From Clostridia bacterium (GTDB lineage: Bacteria > Bacillota > Clostridia > Lachnospirales > Lachnospiraceae): 11,489 bases of DNA. The DNA lies in assembly GCA_026000755.1 (NCBI GenBank), contig BNZC01000030.1:1-11489 (forward strand), in the 5' to 3' direction. The notes beneath the pieces were generated by a model. It was not told where the DNA came from and did not search any database. It worked only from the letters and a program-made list of their open reading frames with translations. The translations under genes and the position numbers were made by a program. Positions 1-7,120 of this stretch are shown here, in pieces (position 1 is the first letter of the stretch; every line of letters begins with the position of its first letter).

Positions 1-386
1 GACCTATTCGATATGCGTTTATCGTACTGGGTAGTTTGTCTTTGGCGATTGGAGCAATCGGCTTGGTTTTGCCGTTTTTGCCCGGTACTCCTTTTTTCCT
101 GTTCACGCTATTCTGCTTTGCCAAAAGTTCACGCAAACTACATGAGTGGTTTTTATCCACCAAGCTGTACCGAAAGCATTTGGAGAGCTTTGTGCAAAAA
201 CGGGCGATGACGTGGAAAACAAAGCTGTCTATCATCGGTTCTGTCACTTTTTTAATGGGAGTTGGATTCGTTATGATGAGGAAAGCTCCTATGGGACAAA
301 TCGTTTTGACGACGGTATGGCTCTTTCATGTGCTGTACTTTGTATTTTGGGTCAAAACAGCCGCCCATGATGAGGGTGCAAAATAA
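1..386 (+). CDS. DUF454 / YbaN-like inner membrane protein, 5' end outside the window
   Basis: The reading frame is already open at the left edge (first whole codon at 3) and ends at TAA 384-386. The TTG at 36 is internal, because the residues before it (RYAFIVLGSL) are part of the first membrane helix. The true start probably lies only a few codons outside. About 127 residues are visible. Four hydrophobic segments can be read: a first helix, a second starting after the PFLPGTPF motif, SIIGSVTFLMGVGFVMM, and VLTTVWLFHVLYFVFWV. The P-x-L-P-x-T-P turn, followed by a CFAKSS-type stretch and a cytoplasmic segment with LHEWF and conserved basic residues, is typical of the DUF454 (YbaN) family of small membrane proteins. 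Their biochemical role is not established. The gene is followed by a hairpin at 405-442 that could end its transcript, although that hairpin has a better U-rich tail on the opposite strand. Family assignment is by motif recall. Confidence 0.8.
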   Translation, partial: PIRYAFIVLGSLSLAIGAIGLVLPFLPGTPFFLFTLFCFAKSSRKLHEWFLSTKLYRKHLESFVQKRAMTWKTKLSIIGSVTFLMGVGFVMMRKAPMGQIVLTTVWLFHVLYFVFWVKTAAHDEGAK

Positions 387-404
387 TTCTCTTTACACAA
401 CAAG

Positions 405-442
405 GCAGGAGCCATCAATCTTCTTACATTGATGACTCCTGC
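405..442 (-). terminator. Hairpin with 14 of 15 pairs, likely terminator of the minus-strand RNA
   Basis: The arms 405-419 (GCAGGAGCCATCAAT) and 428-442 (ATTGATGACTCCTGC) are complementary except for one mismatch. The loop is 8 bases. On the minus strand the stem is followed by CTTGTTGTGT, which has six T in ten. On the plus strand the tail TACACTACAA is not T-rich. The hairpin sits 18 bases after the DUF454 stop codon, so it may also help end that transcript. Confidence 0.6.
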
Positions 443-460
443 TACACTACAATCTCCAAG

Positions 461-583
461 GGTCCGTACCTCCTTCGTTCCTTTTATAATTGTTACTTTC
501 TACATCTCCTGTGCGTTGGACCGTACCTCTCTTTTCTACAAGCTATGGTGCAGTTCATACCTAGTACATTGGATTCTACCTCC
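461..583 (-). repeat. Three degenerate direct repeats inside the candidate small RNA
   Basis: On the plus strand the copies are GGTCCGTACCTCC (461-473), GGACCGTACCTCT (518-530) and GGATTCTACCTCC (571-583), spaced 57 and 53 bases apart. The first two differ at two of 13 positions; the third is more diverged. Read on the minus strand each gives (G/A)GAGGTA followed by (G/T)CC. The two plus-strand-left copies are also associated with a GGAGAT(T)GTAG motif on the minus strand. The spacing and degeneracy suggest a modular RNA rather than a CRISPR array. Confidence 0.6.
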
Positions 584-608
584 CTTTCTTTCCTCTGCTT
601 CTAAATTA

Positions 609-637
609 AGTATACCTCATCAAGGGGGAAATGTCAA
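609..637 (-). promoter_or_regulatory. Consensus sigma-A promoter of the minus-strand RNA
   Basis: The minus strand reads TTGACA (637-632), a 17-base spacer, then TATACT (614-609). The region just upstream on that strand is rich in A and T runs (AAAACTTTTAGTTATTTTTT), like an UP element. Five of six bases match the -10 consensus, all six match the -35 consensus, and the spacing is ideal. This is the best-matching promoter in the window. Confidence 0.75.
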
Positions 638-749
638 GCTATAAACAGAAAAAATAACTAAAAGTTTTCGAAAAAAACTGTATTTTTTATGCAGAATCTA
701 CATGAAATTGGAGTTGCAAAAAAGATACACTTTGTTCATGTTTTTTTGC

Positions 750-778
750 TTGTTTCAATAGGGAAGTTATGATATAAT
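750..778 (+). promoter_or_regulatory. secA promoter with extended -10
   Basis: TATAAT lies at 773-778 and is preceded by TATGA (768-772), which matches the TRTGN extended -10 of Gram-positive bacteria. TTGTTT at 750-755 is a partial -35 with a 17-base spacer. The predicted start is about 785, giving an untranslated leader of about 83 bases before secA. Confidence 0.7.
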
Positions 779-799
779 GTGTGAATATCATGGCAACGA

Positions 800-816
800 G
801 CAAGTCTTTGACTTGC
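800..816 (+). promoter_or_regulatory. Perfect 7-bp hairpin in the secA leader
   Basis: GCAAGTC (800-806), loop TTT, and GACTTGC (810-816) form a perfect stem soon after the predicted start. An overlapping alternative, GACT-TGCG-AGTC (810-821), cannot form at the same time. It is 33 bases upstream of the AAGGAG ribosome binding site, so it does not mask it. It could stabilise the 5' end or take part in control of secA. No function can be assigned. Confidence 0.35.
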
Positions 817-867
817 GAGTCTGCAAACCTTTTAATGAAACACACCCACAAGGAGAGGAATAAATAA

Positions 868-3480
868 ATGAGCTTAATAGAACGAATATTCGGTACCCAT
901 AGCGAGAGAGAATTAAAACTGGTGGAATCGATTGTAAACAAGATCGAGGGCTTACGCCCACAGATGATGGAACTGTCGGACGAAGACTTAAAAGGAAAGA
1001 CCGCACAGTTTAAGGAAAGACTGGCCGCCGGAGAAACCTTAGATGATATTTTGCCGGATGCTTATGCCGCAGTCAGGGAGGCCGCAAGGCGGGCGCTTCC
1101 ACTGGAAGGGAGTGAAAATTTATCACCCTCGGATCCTAATTATAAAGGGATGGAGCATTACCGAGTACAGCTTATCGGCGGTATCGTCCTTCATCAGGGG
1201 CGTATCTCGGAAATGAAAACGGGAGAAGGAAAGACCTTGGTGTCTACTCTTCCCGCTTATTTGAATGCCTTAGAAGGCAAGGGTGTACACATCGTAACGG
1301 TGAATGAGTACTTGGCACATCGTGATGCCCAGTGGATGGGTGCGGTACATGAAAAACTGGGTTTGACGGTCGGTGTTGTCTTAAATGCCATGGATAATGA
1401 TGAACGACGGGTGGCATACGCCTGTGACATCACCTATATTACCAATAACGAACTGGGCTTTGATTACCTAAGGGATAACATGGTCATTTACAAGGAACAG
1501 TTGGTGCAGAGGGACTTGCACTTTGCTGTTATTGATGAGGTGGATTCTGTCTTGGTTGACGAGGCGAGAACGCCCCTTATTATTTCCGGGCAGAGCGGAA
1601 AATCCACAAAGTTGTATGAGGTGTGTGATACGTTTGCACGCCAGTTAAAACGAGGCGAAGAAAGTCAGGAATTTTCCAAAATGGATGCCATCATGGGTAT
1701 AGAAGTAGAGGAAAGCGGCGACTTCATCGTAAATGAAAAAGATAAGATTGTAAACCTTACGGCGGACGGCATCAAACGGGTGGAACGTTATTTTAAGATT
1801 GAAAACTTGGCGGATGCAGAACATTTGGAGCTGAACCACCATGTTATATTGGCTCTGCGGGCTCACAATCTCATGTTCCGTGACCAAGACTATGTGGTGC
1901 AGGATGATGAGGTCATGATAGTCGATGAATTTACAGGACGTATTATGCCGGGACGGCGTTACTCCGACGGACTTCATCAAGCGATTGAAGCCAAGGAACG
2001 GGTGAAAGTAAAGCGGGAGAGCAAGACTTTAGCTACGATTACCTTCCAGAACTTCTTTAATAAATACAAGAAAAAATCCGGCATGACCGGTACTGCGTTG
2101 ACGGAAGAGAAAGAGTTTCGTGATATTTACGGCATGGATGTAATTGAGATTCCCACCAATATGCCTCTTGCAAGAAAAGATTTACAGGATGCAGTTTATA
2201 AGACCAAGAAAGAAAAGCTGTTTGCTGTTGTAAATGAAATTGAGGAATCCTATAAAAAGGGACAACCTGTTTTGGTAGGTACCATTACGATTGAGGCCTC
2301 GGAAGAAGTCAGTGCTGTATTAAAACGCAGGGGTATCCCTCATAAGGTCTTAAATGCCAAGTTCCATGAGTTAGAAGCTCAGATTGTGGCGGAAGCAGGG
2401 GCTCACGGTGCCGTAACCATTGCCACGAATATGGCAGGTCGCGGTACGGACATCAAGTTAGACGATGAGGCAAAAGCGGCAGGCGGACTTAAGATTATCG
2501 GTACGGAACGCCATGAATCAAGGCGTATCGACAACCAGTTGAGGGGACGTTCCGGTCGTCAGGGCGATCCCGGCGAGTCACAATTTTTCATCAGTCTTGA
2601 GGACGATTTGATGCGTTTGTTTGGGTCGGATCGTTTAATGGGTATGTTTAATGCTCTTGGGGTGCCTGAAAATGAGCAGATTCAGCATAAGATGCTTACC
2701 AATGCCATTGAGCGGGCGCAGAAAAAGATAGAAACGAATAACTTTGGTATCCGTAAGAATCTGTTGGAGTACGATCAGGTTATGAATGAGCAGAGAGAGA
2801 TTATTTACGCAGAACGCCGCAGGGTCTTAGACGGTGAGAGTATGCGTGACGTTATTTATAAGATGATTACCGATCGAGTGGAAAATACCGTAGATACCTG
2901 CATCACCTCCGATCAGGCGCACGCCGATTGGGATTTACATGAACTAAATCAGTTGCTCTTGCCTGTTATACCTACGGTACCTGCCACAAAAGAGAATACA
3001 GAAGGCATTTCTGTTGGCGAATTAAAGGAACAATTAAAGGAGCAGGCAGTTAAGCTCTATGAGCAAAAAGAAACCGAATTTCCGGAAGCAGAACATATGC
3101 GTGAGGTAGAACGCAGAATTTTGTTAAATGTCATTGACCATAAGTGGATGGATCACATCGATGATATGGATCATCTGCGTCAAGGTATCGGTTTGCAAGC
3201 CTACGGGCAAAGAGATCCTCGTGTGGAATATAAGATGAGCGGTTACGATATGTTCGATAGCATGATTGCCAATATTCAAGAGGATACGGTGCGAGGGCTT
3301 ATGCACCTTCGGATCGAAGAGCGGGTAGAACGGGAACAGGTAGCGCAGATTACGGGAACGAACAGAGAAGATGATGGACCCAAAAAGCCCAAACAACGGG
3401 AATCCGAGAAAGTGTACCCCAATGATCCATGCCCCTGCGGAAGCGGGAAGAAGTATAAGCAGTGCTGTGGGAGGGGATAA
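868..3480 (+). CDS. secA: Preprotein translocase ATPase subunit SecA
   Basis: SecA is the ATPase that drives secretory proteins through the SecYEG channel at the cytoplasmic face of the membrane. The 870-residue protein has Walker A MKTGEGKT (116-123), NEYLA (146-150), the DEVD Walker B (223-226) with [11 protein letters not shown] after it, [16 protein letters not shown] in the substrate-binding region, NMAGRGTDI and [11 protein letters not shown] of the second ATPase fold, and a C-terminal zinc site with C855, C857, C866 and C867. The tail matches the SecB/ribosome-binding type. ATG 868 is preceded by AAGGAGAGG (850-858) at good distance. Compared with the usual REAAKRVLGMRH-type sequence there is an extra segment of about 15 residues (about 78-93, [16 protein letters not shown]) before [12 protein letters not shown]. 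The gene has its own promoter. prfB, its common neighbour in Bacillota, is not downstream; a MITE-like element begins right after the stop codon. Confidence 0.98.
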   Translation: MSLIERIFGTHSERELKLVESIVNKIEGLRPQMMELSDEDLKGKTAQFKERLAAGETLDDILPDAYAAVREAARRALPLEGSENLSPSDPNYKGMEHYRVQLIGGIVLHQGRISEMKTGEGKTLVSTLPAYLNALEGKGVHIVTVNEYLAHRDAQWMGAVHEKLGLTVGVVLNAMDNDERRVAYACDITYITNNELGFDYLRDNMVIYKEQLVQRDLHFAVIDEVDSVLVDEARTPLIISGQSGKSTKLYEVCDTFARQLKRGEESQEFSKMDAIMGIEVEESGDFIVNEKDKIVNLTADGIKRVERYFKIENLADAEHLELNHHVILALRAHNLMFRDQDYVVQDDEVMIVDEFTGRIMPGRRYSDGLHQAIEAKERVKVKRESKTLATITFQNFFNKYKKKSGMTGTALTEEKEFRDIYGMDVIEIPTNMPLARKDLQDAVYKTKKEKLFAVVNEIEESYKKGQPVLVGTITIEASEEVSAVLKRRGIPHKVLNAKFHELEAQIVAEAGAHGAVTIATNMAGRGTDIKLDDEAKAAGGLKIIGTERHESRRIDNQLRGRSGRQGDPGESQFFISLEDDLMRLFGSDRLMGMFNALGVPENEQIQHKMLTNAIERAQKKIETNNFGIRKNLLEYDQVMNEQREIIYAERRRVLDGESMRDVIYKMITDRVENTVDTCITSDQAHADWDLHELNQLLLPVIPTVPATKENTEGISVGELKEQLKEQAVKLYEQKETEFPEAEHMREVERRILLNVIDHKWMDHIDDMDHLRQGIGLQAYGQRDPRVEYKMSGYDMFDSMIANIQEDTVRGLMHLRIEERVEREQVAQITGTNREDDGPKKPKQRESEKVYPNDPCPCGSGKKYKQCCGRG

Positions 3481-3486
3481 CAAACC

Positions 3487-3522
3487 TTGTTACTGTTCAG
3501 AGGTACCCTCCGAACGTAACAA
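3487..3522. repeat. Left-end imperfect hairpin of the MITE-like element
   Basis: TTGTTAC (3487-3493) pairs with GTAACAA (3516-3522), GTTC (3495-3498) with GAAC (3512-3515), and GAGG (3500-3503) with CCTC (3507-3510). Only a bulged T and one A/C mismatch interrupt 15 pairs. The left terminal repeat is thus also part of a local hairpin. No T tract follows, so it is not a standard terminator. Confidence 0.6.
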
Positions 3523-3537
3523 TTATGCACGGGACAC

Positions 3538-3564
3538 CTTACCGAACAAAGAACGTTCGGTAAG
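3538..3564. repeat. Perfect 10-bp hairpin inside the MITE-like element
   Basis: CTTACCGAAC (3538-3547) and GTTCGGTAAG (3555-3564) are exact reverse complements around a 7-base loop. No T tract follows. It could act as a processing or stability element on RNA that reads through from secA, or simply reflect the structured interior typical of such elements. Confidence 0.6.
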
Positions 3565-3713
3565 TATCGCCCTAAAGTACAGGGCTTAATCGCAAAAAGT
3601 GCGATTTGGCGCATGAGAAACTCGGGTTTTTCTGCGAAAAACGCCTTGCGGAATGGTTATGTGTGAACAGTAACCAAACCTTAAACAAAGGAATAATGTT
3701 GGCGATAAACCAT

Positions 3714-3742
3714 TTGCAATTTCCACCCAAATTTGGTATAAT
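3714..3742 (+). promoter_or_regulatory. ileS promoter
   Basis: TTGCAA (3714-3719) and TATAAT (3737-3742) are separated by exactly 17 bases. The predicted start is about 3749, only some 24 bases before the ATG. The short leader leaves no room for a T-box riboswitch, which often controls ileS in Bacillota. Confidence 0.7.
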
Positions 3743-3772
3743 AAACTTATGTTTTGAAAAGGAGCTTGTTTG

Positions 3773-6700
3773 ATGTATCAAAAGGTAGATGCCACGCTGA
3801 ACTTCACGGAAAGAGAAAAGCAAATCGGCTCATTCTGGAAGGAAAATCAGATTTTTGAAAAAAGCATGGAACAGCGGAAGGATTGCGAAACTTACACCTT
3901 CTATGACGGGCCGCCCACAGCAAACGGAAAGCCCCATATCGGACACGTGCTGACACGTGTGATAAAAGACATGATTCCCCGCTATCAGACTATGAAGGGG
4001 AAGTACGTTCCTCGCAAGGCAGGTTGGGATACCCATGGACTGCCGGTGGAACTGGAAGTGGAAAAAGAACTTGGCATTAACGGAAAGGATCAGATAGAGG
4101 CTTATGGTCTTGAACCTTTCATCAAGAAGTGTAAGGAAAGCGTTTGGAAATACAAGCATATGTGGGAGGATTTCTCCGAAACCGTTGGTTTTTGGGCGGA
4201 TATGGACAAACCCTATGTGACCTATGAGAATGATTTTATCGAATCCGAATGGTGGGCATTAAAACGTATTTGGGAGAAAGGTCTACTCTATAAGGGCTTT
4301 AAGATTGTACCCTACTGTCCCCGTTGCGGCACTCCTTTGTCTGCACAGGAGGTTTCCTTAGGCTATAAAGACGTAAAAGAGCGTTCCGCCATTGCAAAAT
4401 TCCCGGTAAAGGGTGAGGACGCTTATATTTTGGCGTGGACAACCACCCCTTGGACCTTGCCCTCTAACGTGGCTCTTTGTGTCAATCCCAAAGAAATTTA
4501 CGCAAAGGTTAAGGCGGCGGACGGCAATGTTTATTATATGGCGGAGGCTTTACTTGATACGGTACTGGGTTCGTTGGCAAAGAAAGAGGAAGATGGTAGC
4601 ATAAGTGAGAAAGCCTACGAGATTTTAGAGCATTATCCGGGGCGTGATTTGGAGTACAAAGAATATGAAGCCTTGTTTGGATTTACGGATGAGGCGGCAT
4701 TTCGCTTGGGCAAAAAAGCCCATTATGTAACCTGCGACGAGTACGTCACCTTATCGGATGGTACCGGTGTCGTGCATACTGCTCCCGCCTTTGGTGAGGA
4801 CGATGCAAGGGTAGGCAGACAGTATGATTTGCCTTTCTTACAACTCGTGGACAGCAAGGGGGAGATGACAAAAGAAACCCCTTATGCAGGAACCTTTTGC
4901 AAGGATGCTGATCCGCTGATCTTAAAAGATTTGAAAATCAAGGGCTTGCTCTTTTCAGCACCGCCTTTTGAGCATAGCTATCCTTTCTGTTGGAGGTGCG
5001 ATACCCCCCTTATTTACTATGCAAGGGAGTCTTGGTTTATCAAGATGACGGCAGTCAAAGAAGAAATGATTGCCAATAATAACACCATTCATTGGATCCC
5101 GGAGAACATTGGAGTCGGACGTTTCGGCAATTGGTTAGAGAACCTGCAAGATTGGGGGATTTCTCGTAACCGTTATTGGGGTACGCCCTTAAATATCTGG
5201 GAATGTGCCTGCGGTCATCAGCATTCCATTGGGAGCATTGAAGAACTAAAGAGTTTGTCAAAGAACTGCCCGGAGGGTATCGAATTGCACCGTCCTTACA
5301 TTGATGAGGTGACGATTGCCTGTGAGAAATGCGGCGGGCAGATGAAGCGTGTGCCTGAGGTGGTGGACTGTTGGTTTGATTCGGGTGCCATGCCCTTTGC
5401 ACAGCACCATTATCCTTTTGAAAATAAAGACCTGTTTGAAGCCCAATTTCCGGCACAGTTTATTTCCGAAGCGGTGGATCAGACCAGGGGTTGGTTTTAC
5501 GCTCTTTTAGCGGAATCTACTTTGCTCTTTGATAAGTCCTCTTACGAAAATGTTATTGTGCTTGGTCATGTACAGGACGAAAACGGGCAGAAGATGAGCA
5601 AGTCCAAGGGCAATGCCATAGACCCCTTTGATGCCCTAAACACCTACGGCGCAGATGCCATTCGTTGGTATTTCTACGTCAACTCCGCACCATGGTTGCC
5701 CAACCGTTTCCACGGCAAGGCGGTACAGGAGGGACAGCGGAAGTTCCTCTCAACTCTTTGGAATACTTATGCGTTCTTTGTATTATATGCCAATATTGAT
5801 GGCTTTGATGCAAGCAAATATTCCTTGGCAACAGACAAATTATCCGTCATGGATCGTTGGCTCTTATCCAAGTTAAATACCTTGGTGCAGGAGGTGGACG
5901 AGTTCCTTTCCGATTATCGTATTACGGAAACGGCAAGAGCCTTACAGGCATTTACCGATGAGCTTAGCAACTGGTATGTAAGACGGTGCCGGGAGCGTTT
6001 CTGGGCAAAGGGCATGGAGCAGGATAAGATAAATGCCTACATGAGTCTGCATACCGCCTTAGTAACCCTTTCAAAAATCGCAGCACCCATGATTCCATTT
6101 ATGACAGAAGAGATTTACCGTAATTTAGTGGTGAGTATTGACAAGTCGGCACGGCAGAGCGTTCATTTGTGTGATTTTCCAAAAGCGGATGTGTTCTTGA
6201 TTGATACGGAAATCGAAGTGCAGATGGATACGGTTCTAAAGCTTGTAAGCTTAGGACGTGCCGCCAGAAATACGGCAAACAGAAAGATCAGACAGCCTTT
6301 GGCAAAGATGTATGTGAAGATAGATGGGGCAAGTAAAGCGGCAAAAGCAGAGCGTTCCAAGGTCGCCGTGAAGATAGATAGTCTCGATGGAGAGGCAAGG
6401 GCAGAGCGTTCAAGTGAGGGAACAAAAGAAAATCCCACACTGCCCAAGCTCTATCAGAATATTATAGAAGAAGAGTTAAATGTAAAAGAACTCATCCTAA
6501 CAGAGGAGGTTGCATCATTTACAAGCTACAGCTTTAAGCCCCAACTGCGGACCGTAGGTCCCAAATATGGGAAATACTTAAAGCAAATTCAGCAGGCACT
6601 TACCGCCTTAGACGGAAATGCCGCCATGGAACAGCTGAAGCAGGAGGGTGCAATTCGCCTTACGCAAATCAGCGATGAGGTGGTATTGACAGAAGAAGAT

Positions 6701-7057
6701 CTCTTAATTGCCACAGCCCAAACGGAGGGTTATGTCAGCGAAAGTGACGGTAGCCTAACCGTGGTATTAGATACCACACTTACACCGGATCTGATTGAAG
6801 AGGGCTATGTAAGAGAACTGGTCAGCAAGCTTCAAACCATGCGAAAAGAAGCGGGATTTGAGGTGATGGATCGGATTGCCGTAGGCTATCAGGCGGGAGA
6901 AGCCATTTGTGCCGTATGCCAAAAGCATAAGGAACGTATTTGTTCCGAAGTGTTGTCACAGTCCATAGAGCAGCAGGAGTTAGAGGGCTATCAAAAGGAA
7001 TGGGACATAAATGGAGAGCAGGTTAAATTAATCGTTACCAAATCCCACAGGGATTAA
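3773..7057 (+). CDS. ileS: Isoleucyl-tRNA synthetase
   Basis: IleS charges tRNA-Ile with isoleucine in the cytoplasm and edits misactivated valine. With ATG 3773 as start (AAAAGGAG at 3757-3764, 8-base spacing; the in-frame TTG at 3770 is worse placed) the protein has 1094 residues. HIGH is at 55-58 and KMSKS at 607-611. The editing-domain peptide AWTTTPWTLPSN is at 221-232, and CxxC pairs occur at 182/185, 406/409 and 517/520. The anticodon-binding half follows KMSKS. GWDTHGLPVELEVEKEL and the long form point to the eukaryote-like bacterial type (IleS2-like), a group known to include mupirocin-insensitive enzymes; insensitivity here is inference. Residues about 852-889, between MYVKID and LPKLYQNIIEEELNVKEL, form an extra low-complexity segment with an internal duplication (AKAERS, then ARAERS). 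The gene has its own promoter and terminator. Confidence 0.97.
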   Translation: MYQKVDATLNFTEREKQIGSFWKENQIFEKSMEQRKDCETYTFYDGPPTANGKPHIGHVLTRVIKDMIPRYQTMKGKYVPRKAGWDTHGLPVELEVEKELGINGKDQIEAYGLEPFIKKCKESVWKYKHMWEDFSETVGFWADMDKPYVTYENDFIESEWWALKRIWEKGLLYKGFKIVPYCPRCGTPLSAQEVSLGYKDVKERSAIAKFPVKGEDAYILAWTTTPWTLPSNVALCVNPKEIYAKVKAADGNVYYMAEALLDTVLGSLAKKEEDGSISEKAYEILEHYPGRDLEYKEYEALFGFTDEAAFRLGKKAHYVTCDEYVTLSDGTGVVHTAPAFGEDDARVGRQYDLPFLQLVDSKGEMTKETPYAGTFCKDADPLILKDLKIKGLLFSAPPFEHSYPFCWRCDTPLIYYARESWFIKMTAVKEEMIANNNTIHWIPENIGVGRFGNWLENLQDWGISRNRYWGTPLNIWECACGHQHSIGSIEELKSLSKNCPEGIELHRPYIDEVTIACEKCGGQMKRVPEVVDCWFDSGAMPFAQHHYPFENKDLFEAQFPAQFISEAVDQTRGWFYALLAESTLLFDKSSYENVIVLGHVQDENGQKMSKSKGNAIDPFDALNTYGADAIRWYFYVNSAPWLPNRFHGKAVQEGQRKFLSTLWNTYAFFVLYANIDGFDASKYSLATDKLSVMDRWLLSKLNTLVQEVDEFLSDYRITETARALQAFTDELSNWYVRRCRERFWAKGMEQDKINAYMSLHTALVTLSKIAAPMIPFMTEEIYRNLVVSIDKSARQSVHLCDFPKADVFLIDTEIEVQMDTVLKLVSLGRAARNTANRKIRQPLAKMYVKIDGASKAAKAERSKVAVKIDSLDGEARAERSSEGTKENPTLPKLYQNIIEEELNVKELILTEEVASFTSYSFKPQLRTVGPKYGKYLKQIQQALTALDGNAAMEQLKQEGAIRLTQISDEVVLTEEDLLIATAQTEGYVSESDGSLTVVLDTTLTPDLIEEGYVRELVSKLQTMRKEAGFEVMDRIAVGYQAGEAICAVCQKHKERICSEVLSQSIEQQELEGYQKEWDINGEQVKLIVTKSHRD
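6326..6439 (+). repeat. In-frame extra segment with internal duplication inside ileS
   Basis: This 114-base stretch encodes about 38 residues that I do not expect between the two conserved blocks of the IleS C-terminal half. It holds GCAGAGCGTTC at 6347-6357 and again at 6401-6411, and GTGAAGATAGAT just before it (6313-6324) and again inside it (6368-6379). This gives two protein units beginning VKID and ending AERS. A third copy of GCAGAGCGTTC lies at 6154-6164 in a different reading frame. The boundaries are estimated from remembered family sequences. Confidence 0.55.
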
Positions 7058-7081
7058 GTATATAGTGTTACAGCACCAAAT

Positions 7082-7120
7082 CCCTCCCGGAAAAAATGGG
7101 GGGGGGGTATCTTTTCTTTT
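7082..7120 (+). terminator. ileS terminator with a ten-G run
   Basis: CCCTCCC (7082-7088) can pair with seven of the ten consecutive G at 7098-7107 (one T-G pair), around a loop containing GGAAAAAAT. TATCTTTTCTTTTT follows directly. Position 25 bases after the ileS stop fits an intrinsic terminator. The G run is longer than the C arm needs, so pairing can slide. Confidence 0.65.

Larger units (their letters stand above)
396..602 (-). ncRNA. Candidate small RNA, about 207 nt, purine-rich with GGA/GAGGU repeats
   Basis: A perfect sigma-A promoter on the minus strand (TTGACA at 637-632, 17-base spacer, TATACT at 614-609, AT-rich upstream) predicts a start at 602 or 601. The transcript would run to the hairpin 442-405, whose minus-strand tail CTTGTTGTGT is moderately U-rich. 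No convincing protein is encoded. The longest ATG frame (558 down to 493, 21 codons) has no well-placed ribosome binding site. The RNA is strongly purine-rich, has about eight GGA trinucleotides, and carries three degenerate modules with GAGGUA near its 5' end, middle and 3' part. I see no long rod-like pairing of the two ends as in 6S RNA, and no signatures of tmRNA, RNase P or SRP RNA. A regulatory RNA that binds a protein (CsrA-like) or CU-rich partners is possible but is inference only. Confidence 0.55.
3481..3682. mobile_element. MITE-like non-autonomous element with target-site duplication
   Basis: The core is 3489-3674 (186 bases). Its ends are perfect inverted repeats, GTTACTGTTCA (3489-3499) and TGAACAGTAAC (3664-3674). 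Directly outside lie identical 8-base direct repeats, CAAACCTT at 3481-3488 and 3675-3682, as expected of a target-site duplication. No coding frame inside is convincing, so mobilisation would need a transposase in trans. The interior is full of short stems: 3487-3522, 3538-3564, 3569-3585, 3588-3606 and 3626-3642. Eight-base duplications are made by several IS families (for example IS6, IS66, ISL3, IS256), and the family cannot be fixed from here. Removing the element and one repeat copy would leave a compact secA-ileS spacer of about 98 bases. Confidence 0.75.

Noticed and set aside
493..558. Minus-strand 21-codon frame inside the candidate RNA
   Set aside because: No well-spaced ribosome binding site, a highly basic composition that follows from the purine-rich repeats, and stop codons close to the other possible starts.
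461..583. CRISPR array
   Set aside because: Only three short, degenerate copies exist, without full-length identical repeats, and no cas genes are present.
396..602. 6S RNA, tmRNA, RNase P or SRP RNA identity for the minus-strand transcript
   Set aside because: The ends do not pair into a long rod, the RNA is too purine-rich and too short for tmRNA or RNase P, and no SRP helix 8 motif is present.
1645..1980. Long antisense frames opposite secA, ileS and glgP
   Set aside because: They are complements of conserved coding sequence, lack ribosome binding sites, and have no recognisable protein features.
3481..3772. T-box riboswitch for ileS
   Set aside because: The spacer has stems and a GGTACC, but no TGGNACC-type T-box sequence or antiterminator arrangement. 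The ileS promoter lies only about 24 bases of transcript before the ATG, and most of the structured DNA belongs to the MITE-like element.
3770..3772. TTG as the ileS start codon
   Set aside because: The adjacent in-frame ATG at 3773 has better spacing from AAAAGGAG and is the usual start codon.
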